From: Clavelina lepadiformis
Taxonomy: Eukaryota; Chordata; Ascidiacea; Aplousobranchia; Clavelinidae
DNA: 64,000 bases
Reading direction: 5' to 3'
NCBI RefSeq assembly: GCF_947623445.1
Contig: NC_135240.1
Span: 27,590,001-27,654,000 of the forward strand
In this document: one piece after another, positions 36,444-49,891 of the stretch
Numbering within the stretch: the stretch's first letter is position 1
How the letters are laid out: each line of letters starts with the position of its first letter
Notes under the pieces: generated by a model
The model's database searches: none
The model's input: the letters and a program-made list of their open reading frames with translations, nothing else
Told to the model about the DNA's origin: nothing
Translations under genes and position numbers: made by a program

Positions 36444-39400
36444 CTGAAGAGAGTAACAGCTGTAACTGTTTTGTTCAAATCTTGATATTGCGGAATAAAC
36501 TTGGATGGAAAATGACATGTTAATGATCTGATTTAAGTCAAAGACATAAAATTAAAATTAAAAATCACTTCAGAGCATAGCCATAAGTTTTCTACAATTA
36601 TTTGCATGAGCGTGTTTCGTGGATTTACGACGCTTCAATAACGTGTTAACGTGACTTCATCAATCCACCGCTCAATGATTTCAAATCAATTCCACACAGT
36701 ACAAGTTAATGCTACAAAATTTAAATTCTGGTTTTATTTCATAAAAGAAAAACGCTTGGAGTTGAAAACAAGAAAATAGAAGTAACTGCAAGAACTTGAA
36801 CAACGAGGAAGCTGACAGGTTTAAAATTTTAATTTGCGTTCTGTGCATGGCAAGGATGGTTGCTTAAAAATAACAGCACTGTTGTCATGCTGATGCCAAA
36901 TGCAAATTATCATAATTAAACCTAGAACCGCACTGATTTGATAAACACATTTGCACCGAATATTATTTGGTAAAATCTACAAATTATAAAAGTCATCTGA
37001 TAAAAATAATGCGTGTTAAAAAAACAATCAACCTTTCAATTTACGTCACAATGAGATGAGTAAACAGCTATCGTAGCTCTGATTGTGACCTAAGGCAATG
37101 CAAAGGTGAATGAAACATGTAGACGGCGAGCAAAAATAGTAGCGAGATTAGTTTGCCGTGGCTTGACATATAATGACGACTTTACGGTCCTAAATTAGAC
37201 CTGGTCGTGTTAGTGCAAGTTAGTATAGTGTTGAGGTAATCTGCCTGGATTCCAATTAACAGGAAAGATCTTTTTTTCACTGGCAAGTAAACTTATTCCG
37301 AATGACTAAAAACGCTCTTAAAACCGTATCAGCCGTTGGGCGAAACTGCAGCTTATCTACTCACGGTTGCAGGGGTTTAAACTACGTGGAAAGTCCTCTC
37401 AATAACCTTTTCTTGTTACTCATCGCTGAAAGCAAAGTGCTGCGTTGTGCACAATCCGCTTTAATGCCTTTCGCTTGTTTTACAAGTGTCTATTTGGTCG
37501 AATTGCAACGGACAATCTCTGCGCTATATCGCATTTTGCTTAAGCGCCGGCAAGTACAGAAAATGAATTATTTAAGTTGTCAAGCTAAGACAATTTGTTC
37601 TGCATTGCTATGCCTGTCTATTGATCGAAAACATGTAATTGGATTGAGAGGGAAGCAAGTTTTGCCAGCTCCAACGTGGTGTTCAGTTTAGTTCTAGCAG
37701 AAAGTTTTGCGAATCTTCGGACTGTGCAGTTGTACACGCGTAAGATATACTCGGGAAACTAGACGGGTAAGTTTTTGTTTAAATATTTGCAAATAAATCG
37801 GCGAGAGTAATTGCATCGCCTCTGACTGTTAGCGTTAAAGGGCGACCTTTGGGGAGCAGCAAGCTCTGATGCTTCACACGCCGCAAGCGATGCGCAAACT
37901 CACGGCTGATGTATATACCCAGCTCAAAGATTAATTCTGAAAGCCCGGATGTTCTGCAGTAATCGTGTCTTAAAAAGTGCTGAAAGTTTATAAACGCACT
38001 GAAAAGGTGACACAACTTTCTATGACGTCCTTTGTAGTACAAGAATAGCGAGATACAAATTAAAGGTGAAGAATCAATTTGCCATTCACAGCACAATCAC
38101 AGCTGTCAGTCAATGAACAAGACAAGCTTGTATTAAATTTAATGTCATTCCCGTCAAGTATCAACACCATAGATTACGTTTAATGAATAACGCGCAGAAA
38201 TTATGAAAAGTTTATGCTAAAGTGCATAGGTTTTATCCGTAGAGGTATCTTACGCACAACATACAGCAAACGCTTAGACGGGTACTCAGGCTGGATAAAC
38301 TACGATGAAGCAAGATGCAGTTAAGGACTAGATATATAATTTATAGTAACAATTTGACAGTGAAAATTACGGTGTCGGAATCTTTGTCCTTAGACTCCTT
38401 GTTTGATCATTTTTAGCTGTTCCATGGTGTTGTCGGAATAGGGAACTGCTCACCGAGAACACCAATATGTAAACATACAGTCTATAACGAAACACAGGGG
38501 TCCACGAACGTGGAAACGCGCCATTTTATCATGCAGAGGAAGATGATTTGCATGAATTGTCCACTCGAAGCGTTGATTAGGTCGAGTGTTATCTGACAAA
38601 GATGAAACGATGACTTAGCATGTTATGAACATAAGCGGGTTAGTTACCACAATGCTCGGCGCACTGGTTCCACCACTGTTGCGTACGAGCGTCGGCGTCG
38701 AGATTGAATGCGCCTTCGGGCGAACCAGGGCGTCGAGCAAGTACCATCGTCGAATTGTTCTCCTGAATAAACTGCACATGGTTTTGGTTGCATTTTACGC
38801 GAACTGCTGACCGCAAGGTACAAGACCCAGCAAAGAATGTTCAGTGAAGCGAGACTCGCCGAACATGGCTGCCCGCTCTACCGTGACAAGACTTTTCATT
38901 TTAAATCGCGTTCAAGTTAGATTTCCAGCACACAAGGGAGTGCAAAGCGAGACGTTACTTGAGACGCTCTATTCGATTAATTAAAGCGCTTTTGGTGTAC
39001 AGGAATAGCTCAGGTATGGAAATGGTGACCCCACAGTAGTTTAAGGTTTCTCCTTCGTCGCTGATTGTTTAATTGCATTATCCATAAGGTTGGTAGATAT
39101 TTAATTTCATAGGAAAGTCAAATATTGTTCTTCCTACTTACCATCAACTTGACCAATTGACATGAATTGACTGTACCGCTTAATTGGTGCTTAATTGCTG
39201 CTGAAAAATAGTTACACGTGATTCTCACGAATTAAGTGGATAGTAAATTAAATTCTTGGTTATGTTGTACTGTAAAATACGACTACCACTTGTACCAAAC
39301 ACGTTGATCAGGTTTAGAAAATCGAGAAGAGAATTTGAAAATCATTGCGGTGCTTTCTGTCACAGATATTTTATCTACACTCAAGTAGAGGACCACACAT

Positions 39401-42400
39401 GACAGACGGTTGTACCACTGCCGCGTTCGAATAATCGAAGAACTTAAATTGATGACTGTGGGCACACTTGATGGATTTAAGCGCATTCTACTTTAGCGTG
39501 GCGTCCCGAAATTCGTCACACGCATGAGACGTCACTTGCAATCAAAGCTTCGGAATGATGTCATAATCGACGTAATTGAGAGGGCAGGTTGTGCAGGAGA
39601 AACCGAGAGAATTTTGTGCTGCAGTGCATTGACCGGAAAAAAATATTATAGGTTGAGGTTACTGATCAAACATCGGCCTTAGGCGATAGGTAGCTTTGAC
39701 ATTCACACACGCAGGTATGAGTGAGCTTAATTGGTTGTTACAACTCTGATAGATTGGCTCGTTCTTGTACTTTCATCACGCGATGGTCATTCTTCGAAAT
39801 GTTTATGCAATCTCGCTCATAAATCAACAGTCATTGCGGGGAGCGTCAATATTTCGAGAATTGGAAAGTCCTGAAATCTGCAGCTTTGTAAATTATCGTG
39901 CAATTTTTTCTTCGTTTTCGTGCGTATTTCGTTCTTGATTTCGAAACCAACCAACCTTAAAGAGGCTTGGCAGGGCAAAGAAGCGCTGTCAGTCAAGTTA
40001 AACGTCACAATGTAGAGGCGCTCCAGATCATAATAATATTCGAAAGAAATACCCGGCCGGAACATTCAGGAATATATCTGAGCAAGGAAGTCTGTAAAAG
40101 TCAATGCTTTGTTGCCGGATTATTTTAGAAAAAGTCGTGATATTTTATCATTGCATCGGTTGGAACGACGCATACCACTAAGTGCTCACTTACACGACCA
40201 GGAAATTGACAGCTTGGCAATTCGAAACGTCAGGTGCTGTAAGTCCAGTGTCGAATTAATCTAACACCTGGTTAGAAAAGGCGGTGTGAGCCACATGAGC
40301 AGAACGACCGCTATCAATTAAATTACAACTTGGTATTAATTCTGATAAGTATTCGTTACAAAGTCACTAATGTCGTCAGCATAGCACGATAAAAAGTCCC
40401 AAGACAAATTGTTTTTAAATTGAAGTTTTCGCGAATATGTTGAGGCCAATATCGACACGATTTGGTTTATAATAAACAAAAAGAACACAATATTGTTTTC
40501 CATAAAAGTTATCTGGTTTTTGGTCTGCGAGGAAGTTGAAATTAAACGATAAAACTGCGTGACGTGGATCCTAGAATCGGAACGTCACGGCAGAACAATG
40601 CTACGGAAGGACGGTCAGATAAATTGTGACGTGATAAATGGTGATGTAAAATTGTGTGTAATTGTGACGTCACATAAATTTATTACCGTCTTGCACCGAA
40701 CAAACAAACAAAAGAAACCCCTCAAAATGCTTCAGTACCGTCTCATTCTCGAGCTGCTGTTAGTTTTGTATCCATAGGAATACATCGGAGAATTAAACGC
40801 GCGAAAACGTTCACCAACAATTATTGCTGTTTCTAGTTACACGTAATTTGGTCCCAATTATATATGGGTCGGTGTTTCCCCGAAAAAAAGGTCTGCTGGA
40901 CGTCACTGGCGAGCTTGCGTCTTCCAGACGCCACATCACGTCACCGGATATCAATCATTTATGACGCCGCCAGAAAAGTGACAGAAGCGGTCTGTGACAT
41001 CACACCCGCTTTGTTTTGTTGTTAAAGAAGCGATAACTAGTTGATAAGTTGAGTGTTTTTTTCTTTCAAAGTTAACATTCGCACGATTTATCTTGGCATG
41101 TCGGAGTTGTAGCAGGAACACCGCCAAACGTCACAGGCGCCATCGGCTTACATCAATTTTATTTTATTACGTAAACAAACCACTGGTGAGAAAGTTGTGT
41201 AAGATTTTTGCAAACTTTATTGACTTGACAGTTAAACCTCAAAATAGATTCCGACGAATGCATTAGTGTTAAAAATACACACTTATGGAATATTTTCTAT
41301 ATCGTAAGATATACGCAGAATGATGTACCGGTATCTCCTGTATGTACATATATACGAGATCTTAGTAGTGAGAAATAAGACTCAGGTCGTATAATGTATG
41401 TATAAATATACAGTTTCAAAGGAAAACAATACGGTCAGTATAAACCATCAAAAATTGACCAAAACCGATGCTGTTAAATGTGAACATCGGCTTCGAGCAT
41501 CTCAGCATCTGCAGTTACTGCGTTGCTGCATTTTAATTCGGAAAGGTTTGTAAATATTTTCAATGACTCATATTCGCTAATGCGTGCAAGGAAAAGCGAG
41601 GTCTTGTTTTGACCCAGCTCTGTATAGTTGCGATGCAGCTGAGAACCAACATCATGTCTGACGTTTCGACACACGCTTGTTGCACTTAAGCAGCTCACAA
41701 GTGAAAGGGTTTGCCTTTGTAGGGCTTTGGTAGTAATTGTTACAAGGAAGTTATAGCTAAGGCAAGTTTTCAGCTAAATTCTGCTGCATTATCGATAAGA
41801 ATATTCGTGTAATATCCATTCAGCTCATTGAAGGAAGATCTAGAAAAAAGCGACGATAAAAATTAGCTCTAGAACCCCTCTTTAAGCCCTAAAATGTTTT
41901 CATTTAATGGAATTTGAACTTACTTTGAACTCACTACATGGATAATATATTAGGGTAAGCTGTCTAAAAGAAAACAGCTTTACATGTAGCCAGTATAGTG
42001 CACTTAACTTTATTACGTGGTGCACTTAACTTTATTACAACCCATCTACGTAATTTGGTCTTTCCCGCGCAAAGTTAAATAGAGATTGACGTCACGTCAC
42101 GTATGAGGTTGAATATTCAATCGCAGCGCAAAATGTTCGACTCCGTTCTAAATCAAATGAAGCTTTTTACTGACACTTTATGGCGTATTTGTGTTGTGCA
42201 ATTTTTAAGCGAAATCATTTAAGCACCGACAGACGCTTAATTAATGTAACAGCCGACGAGTCACCGTAAATTGCTTTCTACCTTTTAGCAAAGCTTGAGG
42301 TAGGCAGCGTTGGTATCTCGTAATGTTGATAAACTCGGATGATATTGATGACTTTCGGCGAGCAATTTCTCGCCGATTCCCGGGAGATTACGGTCTACTA

Positions 42401-42746
42401 TGTGAGTTTGATTTCATTCTTGATATTATTTCACTCCTGAAACTTTAAAATATAATCTTTCTTTAATTTTGGAACCAGCGTGAAAGAGGTTATAAACCCA
42501 GCTGCCAGTTTTTGTAAATGAAATGTCACTCGCATCAACCTCATCCACGTAGCAAAATATTTATTTTCACAAAATGAAACGGCGTAGATGCCATACAATG
42601 TCGGGGTCGAAATCTATTGGACTTCAGGGTTTAACTCGATCGATTTCCGATAGATTAAAAGGCAAGATACACAAGCTCACTTAAAAATTAATCTCGGCCA
42701 GATGTCTCGTGACAAAGAATAAAAGCTTAACTTGCCAGGTGGCATT
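36444..42746. other. Long stretch without recognised genes
   Basis: I find no chain of exons that I can defend. Isolated minus-strand frames that read somewhat like protein lie at 37779-38096 (ending LPKGRPLTLTVRGDAITL and a few more residues), 39283-39486 and 39817-40065, and a plus-strand ATG frame of 129 codons starts at 37302. None has a domain, and I cannot link them. A possible transposase relic at 38625-38810 is listed. A tandem duplication of about 25 bp (GTGCACTTAACTTTATTAC) is at 41998-42040. Confidence 0.4.
38625..38810 (+). pseudogene. Possible Harbinger-type transposase relic
   Basis: A 61-codon frame contains VEIECAFGRTRASSKYHRR followed by a hydrophobic VLVAFYANC. The C-terminal part of Harbinger-type (DDE_Tnp_4) transposases typically has an acidic residue before AFGRLKARWR and a later CCVLHN segment, so this could be a worn fragment. 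No ends or target duplication were found. The evidence is a single short motif. Confidence 0.25.
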
Positions 42747-42754
42747 CTATAGAG

Positions 42755-42938
42755 CAGCGGTTCCCAAACGTGTTTCAGCGCGACCCAAATCCGAGTTTAG
42801 TGAACATCTCGCAGCCCAAGCTTCAAACAGCGTATTTTAACAGGCAAAAATAACGATTGTATTGATGATATTTTGCAATAGCTAAGTTCGTTTGGGTGTT
42901 TCCTTGTTTGGGTCGCGACCCATACTTTGGGGACCCCT
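42755..42938. mobile_element. Short hAT-type MITE
   Basis: Left end CAGCGGTTCCCAAACG and right end ATACTTTGGGGACCCC form an imperfect hAT inverted repeat. The flanks are CTATAGAG and CTATAGTA, an imperfect 8-bp duplication, so the right border is uncertain by a few bases. The internal GGTCGCGACCC is typical of this group. It is older-looking than the other copies. Confidence 0.75.
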
Positions 42939-43652
42939 ATAGTATGGGGGAAGATGGGAGCAGCACTAACGCTATTGAAAGCCGAGATATTGCCAATGCG
43001 TACTTGGCCGTGTTGCGTGTAGGTACGTGATAAAGTTAAAAGTACCTTGTGGGAAATCAACGATGCTAGGAATGCACAAAGTGTAACCGCGTGTCAATCT
43101 GTGAGGTTTACTGTAATAAATTAAAACTTTTGCTTATACAACGTGGCAGAAATCCAAGCTAACTTCGTCTCATCATATAACACCGTGTAATAGACATGTA
43201 TTTATTAAAGACCCGGTTGGTTAATGGAAAGATGTGTAATCCAGTAAAACAGGTTTTAGCTACGTTCTGAGTAATACGCGGTACAGGTAAGTGAGGATAA
43301 GATCTTGTTAAACGCGGACCACGGTTTATCAAGAGTAGAGACATGCGTCGTTGTTACCTATGCTTTTAAGGATAGATCCTGCACAGCTTTTTGTCGTTGT
43401 ATTAATTTGAGGCAACGTTGTAATTTTGTACAATATGAACAATTGTTTCAGGATTAAGACAAATTCAAAAGTAAATCGTTTTCTTGTGCAAGAAGGTTTC
43501 GGAAATAATTTTTTGCGGGCAAATTCCTGAAAATCTATCCTTAATGCCAAACCAGCATTTTAGTGAAAAAACAACATGTGAACCGGTTCTGTGACGAAGA
43601 TCAATCTGAAACGCATCCAAGTTAAAACCTCCAGCCGTCATCCTGCCGGAAG

Positions 43653-46600
43653 ATGCCAATGAGAGCCGAGAAAATCACTCGCGATGATGATCGCTTGAAA
43701 CAGGACAAGAGCTCAAGCAAGTCACGTGGACAGAAAGCGTCCAATAAGATGGGGGGAGATATTCCAAAGAACGCGGTAAAGCATCGGAACTGGGACGTCA
43801 TGCTGACCCATCTTTGCACCATCGACAAAGCTTTAGACCAAACCAGAATTAAAGAAATGCGCGATAAGGCGACAAGACATAAACGCAGCGGAAACGAAGA
43901 CAATACTCAAGAAAAAAAGAAAAGCAACGATCGAAAATCGAAATCGCAAAAACATCGCGACCACCCCGACCGAAAAGAAGAGATTTCAGCACAAGTGGCC
44001 AATTCAAGATGTTTACATCTTCCGCACGGTGTCGTTCACAGTAAAGAGAGATCTCTAAAGACCTGCAGACTAAAGACGAATGCACGCGTCAGCAAACACC
44101 CAGACTTCGTCAAGATCATCAGGAATGGTTTTCATCATCACCCAGGACCCGAGGACTTGTTTCTATCTACAGACAGCGTCAATCACGTCACAGAGAAAAG
44201 TGACGTTCCCATGGCGACAAACTCTGTCGGTCTCCAAGGACACCATAAGTTGTCAAACGAGAAAAGAATTTTAGAAAACAAACACTTGCGAAATAGTGAG
44301 GGTGGAAGTTGTGAGAAGAACTCACGCTACAAGTCAGAAGGTTCCAAGCCGGAAAAAAACAGGAAGAAAATGAAACGATCAAAAGACCGAAGAAAAGCAG
44401 AAAACGACAAAGAAGAAAGCGCAAAAGTTAAATCGAGCAAACAGCGATCGAAGACTTCCATCTACGACAGCGAATACGAGGAAGAGATCCTGCGCAGTAA
44501 GGTGAGCATAATGAGCTTCGGTGATCCCGATGTCAGCAATGGCATTCAACAAGAAAGAAAAGATGATGATTGTGAGACCCGTGATACTTTGAGCGAAAAT
44601 AACTCGTTGAAAAACGAACATGCCAACGAAGATGGTTTTACCGAAAGCATGAAATCAAATCCATCAAAGCATATTTCCGATAAGGGGCAATTTACTTTAC
44701 TCAACGGTGTGCCCCAATTTTCTCAAACGACTGCCGATAACGTTCATGCAACGACACTTGACGCCAATGACATTTCCGAGGTTTCGCGTCATCCCAGCAA
44801 AAATAAAGACCGCACTTCGTCACAGAGCAAAGATTCGAAACCTCGCATCTCTACTTCTTCAGAATCAAGCAACTCTAATTCATCGCATTCAAAAGAGTCT
44901 GAGCTCGTGTTAACAGCAGTGGACGAACAAGTAAATTCGATGAAACACAGCGAGAATGATGATAGCGCGGTCACGTCGCGAACAGCCGACAAACCGCTTT
45001 CACCTTGTCGCGTTATTACGATCGATTTGGCAAGAGAGCAACATTTAGCTCCAGGTCATAAAAGCAAAAACGCGCAGTTGTCGATCGGCGGAGTAACAAA
45101 TCATAAGAACCAAGGCAGGGCAGCGCACGCAGGGAAATCGAGTTTGACCAATGATGGACGTGAAATGAAAGAGGAAAATCACCAGCGCAGGCATGTGAAG
45201 TCGAGAACTCGAACAAGAGACGGAAAGCAAGCAGACGACAGAGATCTGGTGAAAACAAATAGACAAGAAATGAAGCATCTGACGCGGTCGTCGCCGCCGC
45301 ATCGGTCAGCGTTTGAAAAAGATTTAGAAAGAGAAAAAGTTGATCGAAAGTCTGAAGGTTATTATTGCTCCGTTGGATCCCACAAAGAAATAAAATTGAA
45401 GAAGCAAAGAAGACAGAATAAGAAAAACTTATCTTCAGAGGACGAGCGCTCACAATCTCCTTCAAAATACAAAAGCAGTCATCACTCAAATCGACGCCCT
45501 TTGAACAAAACAAACGATTTGTCGAAGACGGACGCGATGCGACCGACAAGTGCTCGTTCCCGCGAAGTCAACAGACGTCATATCACCGACATGATTCCGG
45601 AGAGCGGCGAAGTGTGGCCAGAATCGCGCCGAACTGTTAAAACCGTTGTCGACTTCAACGAACATCCTTATCGAGCAACAAAATCAAGCAAACACCACTC
45701 GGAGAAAAACAAGAACAAGGTCATCGATGACGTACGAAGCGGTTCGCACTATGGGGACAGTAAACAGCATGAGAGGAAGGTTCCGATTTCAGAAAGCAAG
45801 ACAGTAAAGAAAGTGGAAGAACAGAGCGATGTTAGGCGACGAAATCGAATGGTTGAAACTTCCAACTGGCACACAATGGCTTATGGCGTCACTACAACAG
45901 TTCGAGCTGATAGACGCAGTCGCGATTATCCCAGGAACGGTTGCCACGAGCCTAGAAGCCGTCATCCGAATAGGAAGTCCGTGTCAACGGATTCCTCCTC
46001 ATCAACCTTTTCATCTTCCTCGACGTCGATCCACTCCTCCCAATCATCCTGTCAATCATCTTCAAAACGATCCTCTTCGGGTGGTCGCCATGACATCCAA
46101 TACAGTGGTCAAGGTAGGGCCCATGACCTAACACCGACGTCATCATGTGAAAGTAGTAGCTGGAATGACTCCAAGGGATTTAGCTCCAAGTCTAGAAACG
46201 TTGGCGCGAAGCCCATTCAACAGAGATCGGCGTCGACGTCATCAACTTTTCAAACGCGCGCAATCGATCGAAAGAAACAGAAGAATCCAAAGATGAGCGG
46301 AGAATTGGCAACGATAAAGAGACACGACAAGAAGCAGAGGGGGGAGGAAGATTATTCCTCAAACTCGCCTCAGGAAGAAATTTTCGAAGCTAAATTCCGG
46401 AATAGACATTCAAAACGCTCGAACGGGAGCGCACTGGCGGAGGAGGACAGCGGCCACTCCTTGTGGCAGCATCATAGACTTGTGCTGGTCTCACAAAAGC
46501 CACAAAAGTTGTCAAAAGACAAACCGACTTCACAGAAGGCGACACAGCTTAAGCAAATCAGCAAAAGGGCTTCCAACAGCGACAAAAGAAACCTCACGAT

Positions 46601-49600
46601 TCGGGATTTATATTCCTTACACAATGTCCTTTCCGACACACAAAATGGAACGGTAAGACAAGACCAATCTTCGTATAAATTTACCGTGCGATAAGGTCGT
46701 AGGTAAATAAAGTCAGGGTGTAATTGAAGCAAAGAATGTATCTCAGCGTTGTATAAATCCCGCTTTACCCTTATCGACAGGTCATATCTGGATACCGGCG
46801 AAACGATGGCTTGAGGGTTGCCATCAAACGCATATCAAAGGCTGGCACCAACCGCTGGGGCTGGCTCGGGGGAAAGGTCGTTCCACTTGAGTTATCTTTG
46901 CTGTGCCAAGTCAACGAGGTTTGTGGAAAAAATACTCAAATGTAGCGATCTGATAGCACGTAAAATACAGCGTAAATGGTCCTGAAACTGCTTGCCACAG
47001 CACTGCCGTAAGTTACAAGCTTGTAAATGAACATGTTGTTGCGGAACTGAACAATTTGCAAAACACTTTCAATTGTGATTGGAAAACATGCAACTTGTGT
47101 TATGCGTTGCTCAATTAAAAATGTGCCACATTCTTGAGCCGTCCTTGTAATTGTGATGTGAATTGGACAAATACCATCGCGAAGCTTTTTGATGAGAGGT
47201 TGTCTTGCGCAGGCGAGGTGTCGAGGAGTGGTTGAGATTGTGGAATGGCACGAAACGACGGAAGCTTTTCTGCTCATTATGGTCCGGCCTCATCCCGCCG
47301 TGGATTTGTACGACTACGTCAGCAAACATAAACGAATTAAAGAAACCCTGGCAAGGTACTGTCGTATTTTCATGAACATTTCAACTCGTTTATAAGTACA
47401 TTTCGTTAATTACGATTAAACTTAATTGCACTTATAATCGAGCCAGAAGAACCCAAACGTATTCCAAAAACCGCTTTTGTCGATCAGAACACTTGAACAT
47501 TTCAACAAGACTTGTTTTTCTTCGGCGAAAACTGTGTAGGATTAACGCTGGAATCGCTCAAATGTCAATTCATGTTCAATTCGTGTAGTGATTAATACTA
47601 AAGAGCAAAGCGCCGGGAAAACGTTAGGAGTGACGGCAAAATGTAAAATGCGATTTAAAATACCCGGTGGTCATTTTATCCAACTTATGCCTAAAAGCGT
47701 TTATAGTTTTATCAAATCTAAAATATAATTAGAAACAAGAAGAGACGAGTCACCTGTTATTACCACGCTGCAGAAATAAATCGTGCTGGACCATTACAAG
47801 CTACGGCAGGTGATCGTCTAAATTTGTGCGGCTGTAAGTCAAGTATAAATCTACCTCGCAGAAGAGACGGTTTATGCCGAACCTGTACCATGCTGCATGT
47901 TTCGTACGTTTGGTTGAAACGATCTCGATACGTTCATGTGGTGATGGATTTGATTAAAGCGTAAAATGTTATAAACAAGTTTGTCTTAAAACATTTTAAA
48001 ACCGGAGCTAGAGAATATGAATTGAACGATTTAACGGGGCAAGTTACCAATTTTTTTATTTAAGCACTGACAAAATTGTAGCCTGTCACTATGGGCTACG
48101 TCTCATTAGAGGCCTTATTATACGCGTCCCCTATAATACGACTTAAATTGGAGTAAAACACGTAATAACTGTTTTAAAGTGAGATCGTATCCTTCACAAA
48201 GAGCAAATTGTTTAAGGTATTTACCGTGTTATGACTGGTAATGGACAGGTTGAGCATCCACAAGTCCTGCTTGGCGAAAATATTAATTTTTACACCACTT
48301 GCAGGCACATTGTACGCCAACTTGTTACGTCATTACAGCACTGCATCAAAAGCGGTGTTCTGCATCGTGACGTGAAACTGGAGAACGTCCTCCTTAATCC
48401 GGAGACGATGGACATCACTCTGATCGACTTGGGATGCGGCGATTACGTTCGGAGCGGGCCTTACAACGGTAAGGCGGTGCAAAGCATCACAAGTGTGGCG
48501 GCCCACAAAGTTCATGGACACCAGTTTGGCGAATTCTAAATCGTTTTTCAGAATTTGCCGGAACTCCTGAGTATTACGCCCCGGAGTGGTTCCTGCATAA
48601 GCAGTACCACGGGGAGCAGATGACCGTCTGGAGCATCGGGGTTCTTCTCTATTCTCTCCTGTGTGGAGCACTTCCGTTTCGTTCATCGAAGGAAATTAGC
48701 GAAAAGTAAGTTAATGCTAAATGTTGGAGTTGTTAGCATATTCATTCAGTTTTGCAAGTTATTTCGCTGATAAAAATCATGTACCGTTGATCATAAAGCT
48801 TTATAATCTCGAATGAACTTTCAGTGTTTGCTTATTGATATTAGCCTGGTATTACTAATGATGTTTTAAAATGAACTTGTGACACATATTTTTGCATGAG
48901 TATGTTATTTCTGGTTAGACGAGTGGATTTACAAAGTTAAATGAGCGAAATACGACCACGAACACGATCTATTGAGAAAAAGGCGAATAATTCTACGTGT
49001 TTATGAGCAGCTAATATAACTCATTGCGGTCCGGTAAATGCCATGGGCTAAAGCAAGATATCATCGAAATAGACATACAAGAAACTTCTGATGACACGAT
49101 ACATGACTCTTACGAGTTATTTCTCGGCTCGCACTCTCAATATGCGCATAAGCAACAAGTAGTGTTATGAATACGCTAGTCAAATCTTTTACGACAACCA
49201 AGTAAGCATTTTCCGTAAACCGTAAAAAGCAATGATACTTGGTGTAAAACCTATAACATTTTACACCTTGTCGTGTCGTATTTTTACAACAGACCTATAA
49301 CTTGCAACATGACATTCGTGAGAAGCTTATGCCGTTAGCCTTTGCCCAGAACATGCAAGGAAGCCCTTCACGGCAAGCAAAGCGTTGCGGTGGATGTTTA
49401 TACGAGGGTCATGTCGCAACAGTCGCCGGTAACTAAGCTGCTGATGCCCAATCATATCTTTCAATAACAAATTGATGCTGTCGCCGAAGGCAAACCGAGT
49501 GTCTTGGCAAGCTCAACTTCCTCGTAGTTAAAATGATCCTAAAGGTGGCAATTACACAAATATACACGGCAACACACCTAATTTCCAGCAAAATTTATTT

Positions 49601-49891
49601 AAGTATTCAACAGCCCGCACCACTTCAAGTGAGCTATCAGGCAGTTACGGCGGGATAATTCGAATTAATTTGCATGTGATATCCAATGTGGTTGTTCCGC
49701 AAAACTGACTGACATTATTTTTTCTCTTGGGAAGGGAAGCGACCAAGTTTCCGAGTGACATTTCAAAGGGAGCGCGCGACCTAGTGGCCAACTTGCTTCA
49801 GAAGAACCCAAAGGAGCGAATTGGACTCAACTCGATTCTTTCTCATTTCTGGTTCGCAAAATCGGAGCGAACAAAAAATAACTCGACTTGA
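43653..49891 (+). CDS. Pim-like kinase with 1000-residue N-terminal leader
   Basis: The model has six exons: 43653-46652, 46781-46918, 47213-47355, 48305-48468, 48552-48705 and 49735-49891. All junctions are GT-AG and in phase, giving 1251 aa. Exon 1 encodes exactly 1000 residues, very rich in Lys, Arg, Ser, Asp and Glu, with poly-Ser tracts near residues 775-825, and appears disordered. The kinase domain starts at its last residues. The glycine loop reads LSDTQNGTV in place of [13 protein letters not shown] keeps the lysine, HRDVKLEN is intact, the magnesium motif is DLG in place of DFG, and GTPEYYAPEW and GVLLYSLLCGALPF follow. The Pim-type hinge region is kept (LIMVRPHPAVDLYDYV). Intron positions differ from those of the minus-strand gene at 22341-25336, so the two kinases separated long ago. 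Function is unknown; a weakened or altered ATP site is likely. Confidence 0.85.

Noticed and set aside
37302-37691. 129-codon frame with a real ATG
   Set aside because: No domain, no supporting splice or regulatory context, and composition like chance frames in the area; not safe to call a gene.
45016-45549. 177-codon minus-strand frame
   Set aside because: It lies antisense inside the 3-kb coding exon of the plus-strand kinase, has no domain, and is explained by biased codon use on the other strand.
47189-47210. Upstream ATG codons before kinase exon 3
   Set aside because: They precede the acceptor at 47212 and are intronic; the kinase alignment starts only after the acceptor.
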